From: Sulfurovum sp.
GTDB lineage: Bacteria; Campylobacterota; Campylobacteria; Campylobacterales; Sulfurovaceae
Length of the DNA: 9,198 nt
Direction: 5' to 3'
Assembly: GCA_026984165.1 (NCBI GenBank)
Contig: JALSSQ010000232.1
Coordinates: 1 to 9,198 of the forward strand
Shown: positions 7,457 to 9,198 of the stretch, in pieces
How the letters are laid out: each line of letters opens with the position of its first letter
Position numbering within the stretch: the stretch's first letter is position 1
Notes under the pieces: model-generated
Told to the model about the DNA's origin: nothing
The model's database searches: none
Seen by the model: the letters and a program-made list of their open reading frames with translations, nothing else
Translations under genes and position numbers: made by a program

Positions 7457-9198
7457 ATGAAACAACAACAATTTATGAAAGATCTACAAATCATCTATGA
7501 TGAGTTACAACATAGACAGGCTAGTTTGAATAACTATTATGAGTTATTAGATAAGAGCAAAGAGCACAAGCGTGCAGATGCGGTGGTGGATGCTTTTTTG
7601 AAACTGCTTGATATCCCTAGAGACAAAGAGAGTGAGATGGCTGCATTGACGCGTATCGTGAATTTGCGCGAAGATGCGTTGGAGCAAGTGCTGGAAAAGG
7701 GTGGAGCATCTAAAAAAGAGATAGCGATGAAAAAAGAGCTTGCTTATGGTTTTGTGAGTACGCTGCATATTACTCGTCATGAGAGTTTTATCGGTTGGAT
7801 AGAGGAGCAGAAGTTATTGACCCCCTTTTATCGCTCTTTGATATTTGGGGTGCATTTTGTGGGTATTCGCTTGAGTGAGTGGCAGAGTCATTGGACGGAG
7901 CACATTATCCACTCTGTAAATCTTGAGCTTTCCGAACTCTTTCATGGTGACGATGCCAAAATTTTTGAGATGCTGCAAAGTGAAGATCTCTTAGACAAAG
8001 ATGAGCATGCTTGTGTGGGAGATAGATGTTACTCGGTACTTCTAAAGGAGCAGGGAGCAGGGAGTAAGGAGCAGTATCGTTCTGTAGCATATGCGGAGGC
8101 ATTTCCTGAGCAAGTACAGGGAGTGATGACTGCTTTGGAGCAGCTCATTGCATTGCTAGGACAATATGAAGATGATGTTTTTGGTCAGAAGCAGGAGTGG
8201 TTGGAGTATTTTGGTGCATTATGGGAGGCCTTTGGGCACAAAAATCCCGATGAACTTATAGGCAAATGGGCAGAGGTCGATAGAAAGTGGATGGCAGTCA
8301 AAACACCTCTGCAAGTAGGGCATCCGCTAGAGTATTATGAAGACCACTATAGAAAAGCAGTAGCCTTGGAGTGGGATTTGCGTATTGTCAATCCAGCGTT
8401 GCAAGAGAGCTCTTCTACGAGACAAAATATCAAAGATTTTGCCTCCAAGATGGCCAAAGGGTATGGCACAGAGGCGCAAAAGATTATGGCAAAGAACCTC
8501 ACCCAAGTCGAAGAAACACAACTCTATATAGGGCAGCCAATGCTCTACTATGCAGCAGAGTTTAATGGACTCTTTTCTGCACAGGTAGTACCAAATGACG
8601 AGCAGGTCTCAGCAGAACTGGGCAAAAAAATCTTTGCCTATGCAGACTTTGTGATGGAGTCTAAAAAGTCTAAACCTATTATGAAACTCAGTGTTGAGAC
8701 GATGGGAGAGGCTTTCGTCAAAGCCCAAAGAGAACTTATACAGACCAACGCAGATTTATGGCATGAGCTTTACGACATCTCTACCATAGGACATGAGTAT
8801 GGACACATACTATGGATAGATGCTGACACCGAAACCAAGATGAATGGTACAGGACAGTTTAAAAACATAGAGGAGTTCAAGGCGACCACTGGCGGACTGA
8901 TGGCATTTTTTCATAATGAACGTGAGGAGTTGAAGCACCATGTGGTAGATGATGTTGTCTCTCGTGCAGTGGGTCTTATGGCATGGCGTGAAGTGGGTGA
9001 GGTCTTGTCTTATTATTGTGAGGGGCTTATTCATTTAGATATATTGTTTGGCTCAGGGGTCATTACCTATGATGGGCAGATACAGATAGATTATAACAAG
9101 TATGATGCCATGAAAGAAGCGTATGTCTCTGCATATAACAACCTAGCAGAGACTTACTTGAAAAAAGTAGATGCCAGTGAGTATTTGGAACAGTATGC
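7457..9198 (+). CDS. ciaB: CiaB-family (Campylobacter invasion antigen B-like) putative zinc metallopeptidase, 3' end cut off
   Basis: The frame is open for 580 codons plus 2 nt to the window edge. Family members are roughly 610 residues, so only a short C-terminal piece is missing. The N-terminal half (SLNNYYELLDKS near 21-32, ITRHESF, LLTPFYRSLIFGVH and WQSHWTEHIIHSVNLELSELF) matches my recollection of the CiaB family, which is described in Campylobacter jejuni as a host-cell invasion factor. The sequence has no signal peptide or membrane segment. HEYGH at 446-450 is an HExxH zinc motif, and EEFKA at 472-476 follows 22 residues later, where gluzincins place their third ligand. This suggests a cytosolic peptidase; invasion need not be its role in this organism. 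CVGDRC at 186-191 is a Cys pair. The ATG at 7457 is preceded by a purine-rich AAGAGAAGAGAG. It lies downstream of rdgB on the same strand. Confidence 0.75.
   Translation, partial: MKQQQFMKDLQIIYDELQHRQASLNNYYELLDKSKEHKRADAVVDAFLKLLDIPRDKESEMAALTRIVNLREDALEQVLEKGGASKKEIAMKKELAYGFVSTLHITRHESFIGWIEEQKLLTPFYRSLIFGVHFVGIRLSEWQSHWTEHIIHSVNLELSELFHGDDAKIFEMLQSEDLLDKDEHACVGDRCYSVLLKEQGAGSKEQYRSVAYAEAFPEQVQGVMTALEQLIALLGQYEDDVFGQKQEWLEYFGALWEAFGHKNPDELIGKWAEVDRKWMAVKTPLQVGHPLEYYEDHYRKAVALEWDLRIVNPALQESSSTRQNIKDFASKMAKGYGTEAQKIMAKNLTQVEETQLYIGQPMLYYAAEFNGLFSAQVVPNDEQVSAELGKKIFAYADFVMESKKSKPIMKLSVETMGEAFVKAQRELIQTNADLWHELYDISTIGHEYGHILWIDADTETKMNGTGQFKNIEEFKATTGGLMAFFHNEREELKHHVVDDVVSRAVGLMAWREVGEVLSYYCEGLIHLDILFGSGVITYDGQIQIDYNKYDAMKEAYVSAYNNLAETYLKKVDASEYLEQY
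8047..8074 (+). repeat. Four tandem heptamers (GGAGCAG type) inside the ciaB-like gene
   Basis: The units are GGAGCAG, GGAGCAG, GGAGTAA and GGAGCAG, back to back, encoding residues about 197-206 (KEQGAGSKEQ). Because 7 is not a multiple of 3, gain or loss of a unit would shift the reading frame of the gene. The tract is short and one copy is degenerate, so it may be a fixed relic of slippage rather than an active switch. Confidence 0.6.

Noticed and set aside
7547..9034. Minus-strand and alternate-frame open frames of 64-77 codons
   Set aside because: They lie within the uninterrupted ciaB-like reading frame and show no domain, signal or ribosome-site evidence.

Overview
The window looks like a chromosomal segment of a Campylobacterota (Epsilonproteobacteria) member, most likely a free-living Sulfurovum/Sulfurimonas-type organism. 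This is inferred from a CiaB-family protein (a family I know mainly from Campylobacter, Arcobacter and relatives), AT-rich DNA with compact gene spacing, and strong AT-rich leaders. No rRNA, tRNA, CRISPR array, insertion sequence or phage gene was seen.

Left block (1-5243, minus strand, low GC). A tightly packed gene set is read right to left. It contains a ferritin-like DUF2202 lipoprotein (5155-3746), a DUF1800 lipoprotein (3752-1734), a Tat-exported DUF1501 protein (1723-212), and the first 62 codons of a further small lipoprotein (186-1) that runs off the window. Junctions are a 7-nt overlap, a 10-nt gap and a 25-nt gap, so they are almost certainly one operon. Every product carries an export signal, so the operon builds something outside the cytoplasm, probably at the periplasmic or outer-membrane side. 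DUF1800/DUF1501 gene pairs are widespread and still have no established function. Here the pair is led by a probable diiron protein. The operon starts at an unusual promoter with three TTGACA hexamers repeated every 10 bp.

Middle block (5244-6712). A YajR-like major facilitator transporter is encoded on the minus strand (6641-5310), followed by a C-rich, G-poor stretch that could be a Rho-dependent terminator. It shares a 71-bp divergent promoter region with the next gene.

Right block (6713-9198, plus strand, higher GC). rdgB (dITP/XTP pyrophosphatase, 6713-7354) is followed by a 102-bp spacer holding a REPIN-like inverted pair of GTAG-headed 26-bp palindromes. Then comes a ciaB-family gene (7457 to the right edge, about 580 codons visible) whose product has an apparently intact HExxH zinc-peptidase motif plus a downstream EEFKA motif. 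The housekeeping-type genes on the right are clearly richer in G+C than the left operon, which suggests the exported module was acquired separately.
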